Of a stretch of 64,000 nt of DNA, positions 53,401-61,697 are shown in pieces; the first letter of the stretch is position 1; each line of letters starts with the position of its first letter. The stretch spans positions 310,001 through 374,000 of the forward strand of contig NZ_FOEJ01000002.1 in the NCBI RefSeq assembly GCF_900110705.1, written 5' to 3'. The stretch comes from Loktanella sp. DSM 29012 (GTDB taxonomy: Bacteria > Pseudomonadota > Alphaproteobacteria > Rhodobacterales > Rhodobacteraceae). The notes below the pieces were generated by a model. The model did no database searches. It was not told the DNA's origin and was given only the letters and a program-made list of their open reading frames with translations. The position numbers were made by a program, and so were the translations under genes.

Positions 53401-55230
53401 CAGGAGGACGATTACCGCATCACTGCAACCGTGGATGCCGCCATCGCACAGCTATCGCAATTTGCGGCCCTGGCCGGCCAGCCGATTTCCGGCGGTTTGT
53501 CCGTCAATGCTGCCGCCACTTTGATGCCGGACCTCAGTACTTTGGACGTGCAGGCCCGGGCGCAGACCCGCCAGCTGGCCATCGGCAACAGTCAGGTCGA
53601 CCAGTTGCTGGCCGGCACCGGCAATCTGACGGTCGACGCCAGCAAGGACGGTGCGGATATCACCGTGCGGTCCTTTGACGTGCAGTTCCCGCAGATCACC
53701 GCATCCGGTGCCATCGAGGCGGGTCAGGGTGGCAGTGCTGCCGGGCAAATTCAGGCGCGGCTGGCCAATGTCGGACTGTTCACCGATGCCCTCAGCGGTC
53801 CTGTGACGGCGCAAGGCCAGGTCGGACGTACGGCGGGTGGTGATTTCACACTTGATATCGACGCCACGGGACCGGGCGGCATTCAGGCCAGCGCCGATGG
53901 CACGGTGGCGGCTGGCGGCAACCTGAATCTGGACGCCAACGGACAGGTGCCGCTGGGGTTGGCCAATACGTTCATCACGCCGCGCAGTCTGGACGGGATC
54001 GCAACGTTCAACCTGTCGGTGAACGGACCCCCTGCCCTGACCTCTGTCAGCGGGCAGATCGCCACGGGCGGCGCACGCCTGTCGCTGCCGTCCCTGTCGG
54101 AATCCTTGGAAAACATCACGGGTCGCATCGCACTCGACGGGCAATCCGCACAGATCGACATGACCACCGAGGTCGGCACTGGCGGCACCTTGACGCTGAC
54201 CGGTCCTGTGGCCCTGACGGGCGGCTACAATGCCGACCTGGGACTCGCATTGCGGGCTGTCCGGCTGCGCGATCCCAACCTCTACGAGGCGATCCTGAAC
54301 GGGCGCGTTACCGTGCAGGGTCCGCTTGCAGGCGGTGCCGTGATCGGCGGTGACGTCCAGCTGAGCGAGGCCAACATTCAGGTCCCGTCATCGGGCGTCG
54401 GCGGGTTGGGCGAATTGCCGGAAGTCCGCCACCTGAACCCTGATGCAGGTGTGCGCCAGACGTTGAACCGCGCCGATGTGGCGATTGACGGCGGCGACCG
54501 TGCTGCGGCGGAGACGGGTGGCGGCGGGCCAGTCTATCCGCTGGCGCTGACCATCACTGCGCCTAACCAGATATTTGTCCGGGGGCGCGGGCTGGACGCT
54601 GAACTGGGCGGTCAGCTGGCGCTGGGTGGCACAACCGCCAACATCATCCCCGTCGGTCAGTTCGACCTGATCCGGGGGCGCATCAGCATCCTGCAACAAC
54701 GGTTCGACCTGACAGAAGGCTCTGCCACGCTTCAGGGCGATTTCCTGCCCTATCTGCGGCTGGTGGCCGCGACGGAAACCGACAACGGAACCGTCGTGCG
54801 CATCGTGGTCGAAGGCCCGGCCAACGACCCCGAGGTCAGCTTTGAATCCGTTCCAGACCTGCCGCAGGACGAGGTACTTTCGCAGCTGATCTTTGGCCGG
54901 GACCTGTCGGAAATTTCGCCACTGCAGGCGGTGCAGCTGGCCGCAGCCGTGGGCGAGCTGGCCGGTCGCGGGGGCGGCGGTCTGATCGACGGGTTCCGTG
55001 CAAATCTGGGGTTGGACGATTTCGACGTGACCACCGATGCCGAAGGCAATGCCGCGCTGCGGGCCGGCAAATACCTGTCCGACAACCTCTATACCGATGT
55101 GACAATCGGCAGCGATGGATCGACCGAGATCAACCTCAACCTCGATATCACGAGCGAGATCACGGCCAAGGGCACCGCTGGTGCGGATGGAGAAACCAGC
55201 ATCGGTATCTTTTTCGAACGGGATTACTGA
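50446..55230 (+). CDS. tamB: Translocation and assembly module protein TamB
   Basis: A 1594-residue envelope-spanning AsmA-like protein that partners TamA. The start is a TTG at 50446 overlapping the tamA stop; it gives KKYLVFATLAALPFAATA, a good signal or anchor segment. The long middle is repetitive beta structure, with four degenerate units of about 171 residues marked by QLDPILAGEG (D540), QVDPLLVGAG (D709), QVDQLMAGAG (D881) and QVDQLLAGTG (D1052). The C-terminal DUF490 domain (about 1250-1594) has QGDFLPYLRLVAATETDNG and DEVLSQLIFGRDLSEISPLQ, and ends FFERDY. Confidence 0.94.
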   Translation: MKKYLVFATLAALPFAATAQDEEGEGYLTRLIQDNLSGDDRIVDIQGFEGALSSEATVARITVADSDGVWLTLEDVTLDWNRSALLRGRIDVQELSAALIRVDRAPITPPSENIPDAEAQPFSLPELPVSIQLDSLDIARIELGEPLIGEALALSLTGSASLAGGEGSANVTANRLDGQTGIFDIAGSYDNETRNVGLNLRVEEGEDGLIATRAGIPGAPSLLLTLQGDAPLSAFAADLTLATSGQPRITGNFALDQTDSQTGFALNIGGDVTPLLAPDYQGFFGTDVALVATGAQADDGSFFLSDLDLSAQKLNLQGEVRVDADGWAEFIDLTGTVADTTGDSVLLPIGGPKTYVDNVDLSIQFDQSLGEDWTASFDINGFDRPGLGIDAITLDGGGTIRAESAADAGLFTADLQYRADGVELDDAGAAQAFGDALTGQIVVLRDPTAPIEIPTLTLNGPGIELDAQATIDTSGDTPVINTQLNFDADAIQRFSTLAGRDLGGAARATITAVLQPLDGMFDINIDAATDDLAVDVAQLDPILAGEGTVRLSAVRDTEGTRLPNLRIETPEALITGRANLTSAVSTGDFDVSLRNLGLVVAGLDGPANVTGTADRAADGNVTFDVQGQVPETTFAATGTVAPFEDTQRVNAVVNLQADDLSVFRQISNQDLSGAVDLAVDASLLADLTNYSADITGSMQDVQTGFDQVDPLLVGAGSLRGTVGYTGDATYRVQDLNLQTPQLSLTGDALGGLTGPAEADIALRLTDVGLVVDGLAGPLAATITGNRDASEVANLILRAQGPGVDLDADVQIAAPQDDYRIAGRIAAEVPDLAPYAALAGQDAISGGIDLVVDGTLLPDLSAVDVTLNGTTQDITAGIAQVDQLMAGAGRISGGVARTGPDSFALNNLDVATPQFTLSGSGSGGLTGPLDADITAILRDAGTLAQGLNGALTLDLTADRDSTGTAQIDLTARGSGTDVAVDATVAPQEDDYRITATVDAAIAQLSQFAALAGQPISGGLSVNAAATLMPDLSTLDVQARAQTRQLAIGNSQVDQLLAGTGNLTVDASKDGADITVRSFDVQFPQITASGAIEAGQGGSAAGQIQARLANVGLFTDALSGPVTAQGQVGRTAGGDFTLDIDATGPGGIQASADGTVAAGGNLNLDANGQVPLGLANTFITPRSLDGIATFNLSVNGPPALTSVSGQIATGGARLSLPSLSESLENITGRIALDGQSAQIDMTTEVGTGGTLTLTGPVALTGGYNADLGLALRAVRLRDPNLYEAILNGRVTVQGPLAGGAVIGGDVQLSEANIQVPSSGVGGLGELPEVRHLNPDAGVRQTLNRADVAIDGGDRAAAETGGGGPVYPLALTITAPNQIFVRGRGLDAELGGQLALGGTTANIIPVGQFDLIRGRISILQQRFDLTEGSATLQGDFLPYLRLVAATETDNGTVVRIVVEGPANDPEVSFESVPDLPQDEVLSQLIFGRDLSEISPLQAVQLAAAVGELAGRGGGGLIDGFRANLGLDDFDVTTDAEGNAALRAGKYLSDNLYTDVTIGSDGSTEINLNLDITSEITAKGTAGADGETSIGIFFERDY

Positions 55231-55231
55231 C

Positions 55232-55264
55232 GGCAGACGTGGTCGGGGGGCTGTCTGCCCCCCG
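55232..55264 (+). terminator. GC-rich hairpins after tamB
   Basis: Two mutually exclusive pairings exist: GGCAGAC (55232-55238) with GTCTGCC (55253-55259), and CGGGGGG (55244-55250) with CCCCCCG (55258-55264). No U-tract follows. It may act as a weak or Rho-assisted 3' end for tamB; it faces the convergent oppF-like gene. Confidence 0.35.
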
Positions 55265-55274
55265 GTGCGCTGCA

Positions 55275-55302
55275 CCTCCCCCCGAGGATATTTCGGAAAC
55301 AG
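55275..55302 (+). repeat. Related intergenic element downstream of tamB
   Basis: CCTCCCCCCGAGGATATTTC followed by GGAAACAG resembles the two 31-base repeats in layout (CCTCC start, GAG-TATTT core, GG then AC/CA-rich end) but not closely in sequence. I believe this second form also recurs between genes in Rhodobacteraceae, from memory only. It lies between the convergent tamB and oppF-like genes. Confidence 0.35.
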
Positions 55303-55315
55303 CGTATGCTTTGCG

Positions 55316-56326
55316 TCAGGCGCTGACAGCCAGCACGTTTTCAGCCTGATGGTAGGGACAGGCGACACGGTGACCCGGCCCGACCTCCAGCATCGGTGGC
55401 AGAGCCTGTGCGCAGGTCGCTTGCGCCTTGGGACAGCGCGTGCGGAACACGCAGCCCGACGGTGGCGATATGGGTGAGGGCAATTCGCCGTCCAGCGTGG
55501 TGCGCGGACGTTTGCGTTCCAGAACGGGGTCCGGGATCGGGACAGAGCTGATCAGCGCCTGCGTATAAGGATGTTCGGGCCGTGTCGTGATGGTCCGCGC
55601 GTCGGCGGTTTCCATCTGGCGTCCCAGATACATCACCACGATCCGGTCGCTTATGTGCTTTACGACAGACAGATCGTGCGCGATGAAGATCATCGACAAT
55701 CCCATGTCGCGCTGCAATTCACGCAGCAGGTTCACCACCTGCGCCTGGACCGACACATCGAGGGCAGAAACGGGTTCGTCGCAGATCAGCAGCTTGGGTT
55801 TCAGGATCAGCGCGCGGGCAATCCCGATGCGCTGGCACTGGCCGCCGGAGAATTCGTGAGGATAGCGGTTCACGAGGTTTGGCAGCAGGCCCACCCGTTT
55901 CATCATGTCCTGTACACGCGATTTGCGATCCGCGCGCGACAGGCCCGGTTCGTGTGTGACCAGCGGTTCGGCGATGATGTCGCCTACCGTCATGCGCGGG
56001 TTCAGGGCCGCCAAGGGGTCCTGAAAGATCATCTGCACATCGCGGCGGTGCACCCTCCGCTCGCGCGGTGTCATCGCGGCGAGGTCGGCCCCCTCAAAGT
56101 TGATCTGACCACCTGACGACGGCACGGTGCCCACGATGGCGCGTGCGAGCGTGGATTTGCCGGAGCCGGATTCCCCCACGACGCCAAGGCATTCGCCCGG
56201 TGCGAGGTCGAACGTCATCTGGCTGACCGCCTGCAATTTCAGCGGTGCCGTCCAGGGCCAGGCCCCGCGCGGGCGCACATCGAATGTGACGGACAAATCG
56301 CGCAGCGACAGGATCGGTTCGGTCAT
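55316..56326 (-). CDS. Peptide ABC transporter ATP-binding protein (OppF/DppF-like)
   Basis: A 336-residue ATPase: Walker [15 protein letters not shown], signature FSGGQCQRIGIAR, Walker B LLICDEPVSALD, and the C-terminal oligopeptide-transporter extension with the CVFRTRCPKAQATC iron-sulfur or metal-type cysteine cluster of OppF/DppF proteins. Last gene of the operon. It overlaps the OppD-like gene by four bases, and the two ATPases form the heterodimeric motor. Confidence 0.94.
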   Translation of the reverse strand: MTEPILSLRDLSVTFDVRPRGAWPWTAPLKLQAVSQMTFDLAPGECLGVVGESGSGKSTLARAIVGTVPSSGGQINFEGADLAAMTPRERRVHRRDVQMIFQDPLAALNPRMTVGDIIAEPLVTHEPGLSRADRKSRVQDMMKRVGLLPNLVNRYPHEFSGGQCQRIGIARALILKPKLLICDEPVSALDVSVQAQVVNLLRELQRDMGLSMIFIAHDLSVVKHISDRIVVMYLGRQMETADARTITTRPEHPYTQALISSVPIPDPVLERKRPRTTLDGELPSPISPPSGCVFRTRCPKAQATCAQALPPMLEVGPGHRVACPYHQAENVLAVSA

Positions 56327-57291
56327 GCGGACACCTCTGATTTCGGGACATGGCAGGCGCGGCGACGATTGCCATCAAAGGTCGCCAGTTCCGGCGGGAT
56401 GTGGGCGCATGTGTTCTGAACATAGGCACAACGCGCGGTGAACGGACAGCCCTGCGGCAGACGCGACATGTCGGGCGGTTCGCCCGCAATGGTCAACAGT
56501 TCGTCGTCGTCGCGGTCAAGGCGCGGCACGGCACGCAAGAGTCCCTTGGTATAGGGATGCGAGGGGTCAGCGAACACGGGATCGGTCGGGCCGTCCTCCA
56601 TGATCTGGCCGCCATACAGCACCAGCGTCCGGTCGCAGAAACCCGCCACAACCCCCAGATCATGGGTGATCAGAATGATCGCCGTCCCGAAATCGTCGCG
56701 GATGTCGGCCAGCAGCTGCATGATTTGCGCCTGCACGGTCACATCCAGCGCAGTCGTGGGTTCATCCGCGATCAGCAGGCGCGGGCGACACAGCAGCGAC
56801 ATGGCAATCATGATCCGCTGACGCATCCCGCCGGAAAATTCGTGCGGAAAGGACCGGATGCGGTTGCGCGCATCGGGGATTTTCACCGCGTCCAGCATGT
56901 GAATGCTCTCGGCAATGGCGTCCTTTTTGCTCATGCCCTTGTGCAGGGTCAGCACTTCGGCCATCTGCTCTGAAATCCGGATATAGGGGTTCAGCGAGGT
57001 CATCGGATCCTGAAAGATCATGCCGATCTGGTTGGACCGCACCTTGTTCATCTTGGATGGTGTGAGGCCCAGCAGGTCGGTGCCGTCGAAACGTACCTGC
57101 CCGGTGGCGCGGCCGTTGCGCGCCAGCAGCCCCATCAGTGCAAAGGCGGTCTGGCTCTTGCCGGACCCGCTTTCGCCCACGATGGCCAGTGTTTCGCGCT
57201 GATCCAGCTGAAAACTGACGCCGTTGACGGCATTCACGTCGCCGTCTGCGGTGGAAAACGTGACCCGCAGGTTATCGATATCGAGCAGCAT
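56323..57291 (-). CDS. Peptide ABC transporter ATP-binding protein (OppD/DppD-like)
   Basis: A 322-residue ATPase with Walker [15 protein letters not shown], signature FSGGMRQRIMIAM and Walker [13 protein letters not shown]. The C-terminal CPFTARCAYVQNTC cysteine cluster is typical of OppD. The ATG at 57291 overlaps the permease stop by one base (TGATG); an upstream in-frame codon at 57393 would run into the permease gene. It pairs with the OppF-like ATPase. Confidence 0.94.
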   Translation of the reverse strand: MLLDIDNLRVTFSTADGDVNAVNGVSFQLDQRETLAIVGESGSGKSQTAFALMGLLARNGRATGQVRFDGTDLLGLTPSKMNKVRSNQIGMIFQDPMTSLNPYIRISEQMAEVLTLHKGMSKKDAIAESIHMLDAVKIPDARNRIRSFPHEFSGGMRQRIMIAMSLLCRPRLLIADEPTTALDVTVQAQIMQLLADIRDDFGTAIILITHDLGVVAGFCDRTLVLYGGQIMEDGPTDPVFADPSHPYTKGLLRAVPRLDRDDDELLTIAGEPPDMSRLPQGCPFTARCAYVQNTCAHIPPELATFDGNRRRACHVPKSEVSA

Positions 57292-58214
57292 CAGCGGTCC
57301 TTTGGGTCGAGTGCGTCGCGCAGGCCATCGCCTACAAAGAAAAAGGCGAAGATCGTCAGGACAAAGAACGCCAGCGGAAAATAGAGCTGCCACATGACGC
57401 CGTAAGCCATGTTGGACGACCCTTCTGAAATCAGTGCCCCGAGAGAGGTGTTGGGTTCCTGCACGCCAAGACCCAGAAAGCTGATAAAGCTTTCAAAGAT
57501 GATCATCTGCGGCACCAGCAGCGTGGCATAGACGATCACGATGCCCAGCAGGTTGGGCACGATGTGGCGCAGGATGATGGTAAAGGGTGCGACGCCGGTG
57601 GCATGGGCGACCTCGACGAATTCCTTGTTCTTGATCGTCAGGGTCTGACCACGCGCGATCCGTGCCATGTCCAGCCATGAAATCAGGCCGATCCCGAGGA
57701 ACAGCATGAAGATCGACCGGCCAAAGATCACCAGCATCAGGATAAGGACGAACATGAACGGAATCGACATCAACACATCGACGATCCGCATCATGATGTT
57801 GTCGGTGCGGCCACCTGCGTATCCTGCAATCGCCCCGTAGAGCGTGCCGACAATCACCGCGACCAGCGCGCCCACGATGCCGACCATCAGGGAAATCTGC
57901 GTCCCCTGCACCACCCGCGCGAACAGATCACGCCCGTTCGCGTCCGTGCCAAAGAAGTGCCCGGTCTCGATCGACGGGACGCCTTTTTGCATGTTGGCAC
58001 CGATCAGGGTGAAATCGATCATGTCGCGTTCGTGCTGGGCGACAAACTGGCCAAAGATGGCAAAGACAGCGATCCCGAACAGGATGAACGTGCCGACCAT
58101 CGCAGCCTTGTTGCGCAGGAACCGCGCGCGGGCATCCGCCCAGAGCGACCGGCCCTGCACCTCGGCGAGGTGGGTGGCGTTCAGCAGGCGTTCGGCGTCA
58201 GATGAATAGGTCAT
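57291..58214 (-). CDS. Peptide ABC transporter permease (OppC/DppC-like)
   Basis: A 307-residue inner-membrane permease. A cytoplasmic N-terminus (SLWADARARFLRNKAAMVG) and first helix (TFILFGIAVFAIFGQFVA) precede a periplasmic loop with HFFGTDANGRDLFARVVQGT, the OppC hallmark. The remaining helices carry the EAA loop FVEVAHATGVAPFTIILRHI. It starts nine bases after the OppB-like gene ends and overlaps the OppD-like gene. Confidence 0.94.
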   Translation of the reverse strand: MTYSSDAERLLNATHLAEVQGRSLWADARARFLRNKAAMVGTFILFGIAVFAIFGQFVAQHERDMIDFTLIGANMQKGVPSIETGHFFGTDANGRDLFARVVQGTQISLMVGIVGALVAVIVGTLYGAIAGYAGGRTDNIMMRIVDVLMSIPFMFVLILMLVIFGRSIFMLFLGIGLISWLDMARIARGQTLTIKNKEFVEVAHATGVAPFTIILRHIVPNLLGIVIVYATLLVPQMIIFESFISFLGLGVQEPNTSLGALISEGSSNMAYGVMWQLYFPLAFFVLTIFAFFFVGDGLRDALDPKDR

Positions 58215-58223
58215 GTGGCACCC

Positions 58224-59147
58224 CTAGTAACGGATTTTCGGGTCGATCCACGCATAGAGGATATCGACAACGAGGTTGAACAGGATGGTCAGCGCGCCCA
58301 CCAGAATGGTGATGCCCATGATGACCGAATAATCGCGGTTAAAGGCGGAATTGACGAAAAACTGCCCGATCCCACCGGTGGAAAAGAAGATGTCGATCAC
58401 CACCGATCCGGTGATCATGCCCACAAACGCCGGTCCCAGGTAGCTGATCACGGGCAGCATCGTGGGTTTCAGCGCATGTTTGAATATCACGCGGCGCGTG
58501 GGCAGACCCTTGGCCCTGGCCGTGCGGATGAAATTGGAATTCAGCACCTCCAGCATGGACGACCGCGTGATCCGCGCGATGGACGCCATGTAGGATGTCG
58601 ACAGCGCGATGACAGGCATCACCAGATATTGCCACTGACCGCCATTCCAACCGCCACCGGGCAGCCAGCCCAGCCACAGGGTGAATGTCAGCAGCAGGAT
58701 CGGCGCCATGACAAAGTTCGGCAGCACCTGTGCGCCGATACTGATGCCAACTGCCAGGTAGTCCAGCCAGCTGTTTTGCTTGATCGCAGCAGCGGCCCCG
58801 AGGGTCACACCGACGACCACGGCCACGACGAACGACCAGAAACCATAGGTCAGTGTCACCGGGAACCCTTGGGCAATCACGTCATTGACGGTGCGGTCCT
58901 CGTATTGGAACGACGGGCCGAAATCGAAATGCACCACGACATTCCAGACATAATCCAGAATCTGTTTCCAGAACGGCTGATCCAGCCCGTATTTCGCCTC
59001 GATGTTGGCCAGCACCTGTGGCGGCAGGGGCCGGTCGGAATTGAACGGGCCGCCGGGGGCTGCGTACATCAGGATGAACGACAGGATCACAAGGATCAAA
59101 AGCGTCGGCACCGCGATCGCAAGCCGTTTGAGGATAAAGCTGAACAT
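58224..59147 (-). CDS. Peptide ABC transporter permease (OppB/DppB-like)
   Basis: A 307-residue permease starting MFSFILKRLAIAVPTLLILV, the typical OppB N-terminal helix, with APGGPFNSDRPLPPQVLANI, and the EAA-type FIRTARAKGLPTRRVIFKHA near residue 210. The ATG at 59147 has GGGAAG upstream; a TTG at 59165 is less likely. An attenuator-like hairpin separates it from the binding-protein gene, so it may be expressed at a lower level. Confidence 0.94.
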   Translation of the reverse strand: MFSFILKRLAIAVPTLLILVILSFILMYAAPGGPFNSDRPLPPQVLANIEAKYGLDQPFWKQILDYVWNVVVHFDFGPSFQYEDRTVNDVIAQGFPVTLTYGFWSFVVAVVVGVTLGAAAAIKQNSWLDYLAVGISIGAQVLPNFVMAPILLLTFTLWLGWLPGGGWNGGQWQYLVMPVIALSTSYMASIARITRSSMLEVLNSNFIRTARAKGLPTRRVIFKHALKPTMLPVISYLGPAFVGMITGSVVIDIFFSTGGIGQFFVNSAFNRDYSVIMGITILVGALTILFNLVVDILYAWIDPKIRY

Positions 59148-59169
59148 GGATCGGACTTCCCGCAATGGT

Positions 59170-59214
59170 CACGAAAAACAAAGACGCCGCACCCCCGGTG
59201 ACAGGGGCGCGGCG
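59170..59214 (-). terminator. Intrinsic terminator/attenuator between the oppA- and oppB-like genes
   Basis: Read on the minus strand, a long hairpin (59185-59195 pairing with 59204-59214, one A-C mismatch) is followed by TCTTTGTTTTT-type sequence (complement of 59170-59184). It lies 16 bases after the binding-protein stop and 22 before the permease start. Partial termination would give more binding protein than permease. Confidence 0.75.
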
Positions 59215-59230
59215 CAGTGGACGTGCAGGG

Positions 59231-60862
59231 TTATTCTGCTGCGACCTTGTACAGATCCTTGGCATACCAGTTCTGCTGAAAGTTGTTGACGGGCCAGTTT
59301 TCGATCTGGTCGTTCAACATTTTCACAGCTGCATAGTGGTAGATCGGGATGATCGGCATATCCGTCGCGATGATCTCCTCGACCGCTGCGTAATCCGCGT
59401 TCGGGTTGTCCGACGTCTTGGCATTGGCCAGCAGCGCGTCGACCTCTTCGTTGACGTATTTGCTGTCGTTGTAGCCCGAACCGGACTGCATCAGGTCAAG
59501 GAACGTCGACGCCTCGTTGTAGTCGGCGCACCAGCCGCCACGTGCCACATCGAAATCACCCGAACCGCGTGCATCGAGGAACGTCTGCCATTCCTGATTG
59601 GCCAGCGTGGTTTCGACACCTAGCGTCTGTTTCCACATCTGGCTGATCGCCACGGCGACGGCGCGGTGGGATTCATTGGTGTTGTAGACCAGGTCGACGG
59701 TCAGCGGGTTATCCGCACCGTAGCCTGCGGATGCCAGCAGCTCTTGCGCCTGTGCGTTCCGCTCTTCCTGGGTCATGCTGGCCATGGCGATTTCAGGTGC
59801 CTCGAACCCGGCGGTCGCCCAATGGGTAAAGTTGTAGGCCGGTTTCTGACCACCGGCAAGGACGGCATCAACGATGATGTCACGGTCAACGGCCAGCGAC
59901 AGCGCCTGACGCACGGCGGGATCCTGAAACTCTTCCGGGCCGTTATCGCGCAGGTTGAACATGTAGTAATAGCTGCAGGAAAGCGGCACGCTCATCGCCT
60001 GATCGGGGTATTCCTGCGACAGGCGCGGATACTGGCCGGCCGGCACATCGGTGCGGTCCAGCTCGCCTGCCAGATAACGGGTCAGACCGACGTTTTCGTC
60101 AGCAACCACCAGACGGGTGACGGTTTCCAGCGTCGTGTTCGCGTTGTCCCAATATTCGGTGTTGCGCGACATCACGGCGCGTTCCTGCGGCACGAATTCG
60201 GTCAGCACATAGGCACCGTTGGACACCATGTTGCCGGGCTGGACCCAGTCATCGCCGAATTCTTCGACGTTGGATTGCAGCACGGGGAATGTCGTGCTGT
60301 GGGTCAGCATCTGCGGGAAATACGGCAGCGGCTCGGACAGCGTGACCTGCAACGTGGTGTCGTCAACGGCGGTCACGCCCAATGCATCGGGTTCCATCTC
60401 GCCCGCGATGACGGCGCTGGCGTTCTCGATGCTCATCAGTTCAATGTACCAGCTGTAGGGGCTGGCCAGCGCAGGGGATGCGGCGCGTTTCCATGCGTAT
60501 TCGAAATCGCCGGCGGTGACGGGTGCGCCGTTCGACCACTTGGCGTTGTCACGCAGGGTGAAGGTGTAGGTCAGGTTGTCGTCACTGACGGTGTAGTCGG
60601 TCGCAACACCGGGGATCAGATTGCCGTCGGCGTCCTGGTTGTACAGACCCTCGAACAATTGGCGCACCATGTCGCTGCCGTCCGTATCCTCGACCTTGCC
60701 GGGATCAATCGACGGGCTTTCGTCGCCGACGCGGTAGACAAAGGTCTGTTCCGCAGCAAGCGTTGCATCGGCAGGAATGTGGCTCTCGGCCAAGGTTGCG
60801 GTGCCGGTCAGCACGAGAACGGCAGCGGTGGAGGCCATCAGATGGCGTCGGGTCAATGTCAT
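59231..60862 (-). CDS. Peptide ABC transporter substrate-binding protein (OppA-like)
   Basis: A 543-residue SBP_bac_5 protein with twin-Arg-like N-terminus (TLTRRHLMASTAAVLVLTG, cleavage near ATLAES). OppA-type segments are FVYRVGDESPSIDPGKVEDT, LTYTFTLRDNAKWSNGAPVT, AGDFEYAWKRAASP and QEWQTFLDARGSGDFDVARG. It is closer to OppA/MppA than to DppA, so oligopeptides including murein peptides are possible ligands. GGGAGAATT precedes ATG 60862. It is first in an operon of five genes. Confidence 0.93.
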   Translation of the reverse strand: MTLTRRHLMASTAAVLVLTGTATLAESHIPADATLAAEQTFVYRVGDESPSIDPGKVEDTDGSDMVRQLFEGLYNQDADGNLIPGVATDYTVSDDNLTYTFTLRDNAKWSNGAPVTAGDFEYAWKRAASPALASPYSWYIELMSIENASAVIAGEMEPDALGVTAVDDTTLQVTLSEPLPYFPQMLTHSTTFPVLQSNVEEFGDDWVQPGNMVSNGAYVLTEFVPQERAVMSRNTEYWDNANTTLETVTRLVVADENVGLTRYLAGELDRTDVPAGQYPRLSQEYPDQAMSVPLSCSYYYMFNLRDNGPEEFQDPAVRQALSLAVDRDIIVDAVLAGGQKPAYNFTHWATAGFEAPEIAMASMTQEERNAQAQELLASAGYGADNPLTVDLVYNTNESHRAVAVAISQMWKQTLGVETTLANQEWQTFLDARGSGDFDVARGGWCADYNEASTFLDLMQSGSGYNDSKYVNEEVDALLANAKTSDNPNADYAAVEEIIATDMPIIPIYHYAAVKMLNDQIENWPVNNFQQNWYAKDLYKVAAE

Positions 60863-61113
60863 GGAATTCTCCCTGTCAGCGGGCTGTTGTTCGCCCTGTA
60901 GTTGCGCGCACGGTTCGTTTACCTGCGCGGTGATGCTATATCCTTTGCGCATTTTTTCGGGGTTGCAAGAGCGCTGTTGTCCCATGAGCGTGAACGGGAC
61001 ATAACGTGACGGCAGGCGCAATGAATGGAAACGATGGGCGCGCAACAGCGCAATTTGCAGTCCGTTTTTCACCGCCAAATCAAACTTTTGAACACTGCGA
61101 ATAGGTCAATCTG

Positions 61114-61686
61114 ATGGACAAAACCGACCTCGACACCCGCAAGGGTCTGCCGGACGCCTTGCGCGTCCTGCTCGAGACATATCCGCGTGACGGTTGGACC
61201 CGCGATCCCGGCTTTGACGGGTTGATCCGATTCTGGCTGGATCGACACATGATGTTCCGCCGCCTGATGGCCGAAATGGAAACAGGCACCGAGCTGTTGC
61301 TGGACCGCAAGACCGCCCCCGATGCCTTTGCACGCCAGTTGTCACGCTATGGCGGGATGTTCGTGAACGGCCTGCATGAACACCACACCATCGAGGATGC
61401 GCATTACTTTCCGCGCCTGCGCGCCAAGGACAAGCGCATCGACCGTGGTTTCGAGATTCTGGACGCCGATCATCACGCTCTGGACGGTCACCTGAATGCC
61501 TTTGCCGATACGGCGAATGCCACGCTGCGCCAGCTGGACGACCGCGACCGCCTGCAATCGCAGGCCGGGGCATTCCGCGACCGTCTGTCCGACATGGCCC
61601 GCCTGCTGAACCGCCACCTGATCGACGAAGAAGAATTGATCGTGCCGGTTATCCTGAAGTTCGGAAGCGCCGATCTGGGCGGTTGA
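61114..61686 (+). CDS. Hemerythrin-domain (HHE) protein
   Basis: A 190-residue four-helix-bundle protein. Histidine and glutamate ligands for a di-iron centre are available in FWLDRHMMFRRLMAEME, GLHEHHTIEDAHYFPRL, LDADHHALDGHLNAF and LLNRHLIDEEELIVPVI. Such proteins bind O2 or NO or take part in Fe-S repair. It has no signal peptide, so it is cytoplasmic. It stands alone, divergent from the opp operon, with AGG before the ATG. The exact function is unknown. Confidence 0.87.
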   Translation: MDKTDLDTRKGLPDALRVLLETYPRDGWTRDPGFDGLIRFWLDRHMMFRRLMAEMETGTELLLDRKTAPDAFARQLSRYGGMFVNGLHEHHTIEDAHYFPRLRAKDKRIDRGFEILDADHHALDGHLNAFADTANATLRQLDDRDRLQSQAGAFRDRLSDMARLLNRHLIDEEELIVPVILKFGSADLGG

Positions 61687-61697
61687 CTGCCCCTACG

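Noticed and set aside
58215-59201. A 328-codon open frame antisense to the oppB-like permease
   Set aside because: The permease strand has clear membrane helices and an EAA motif; the antisense translation is an unstructured His/Asp/Gln-rich sequence.
59666-60901. A 411-codon open frame antisense to the oppA-like gene
   Set aside because: The opposite strand encodes a complete SBP_bac_5 protein with signal peptide; the antisense frame has no domain features.
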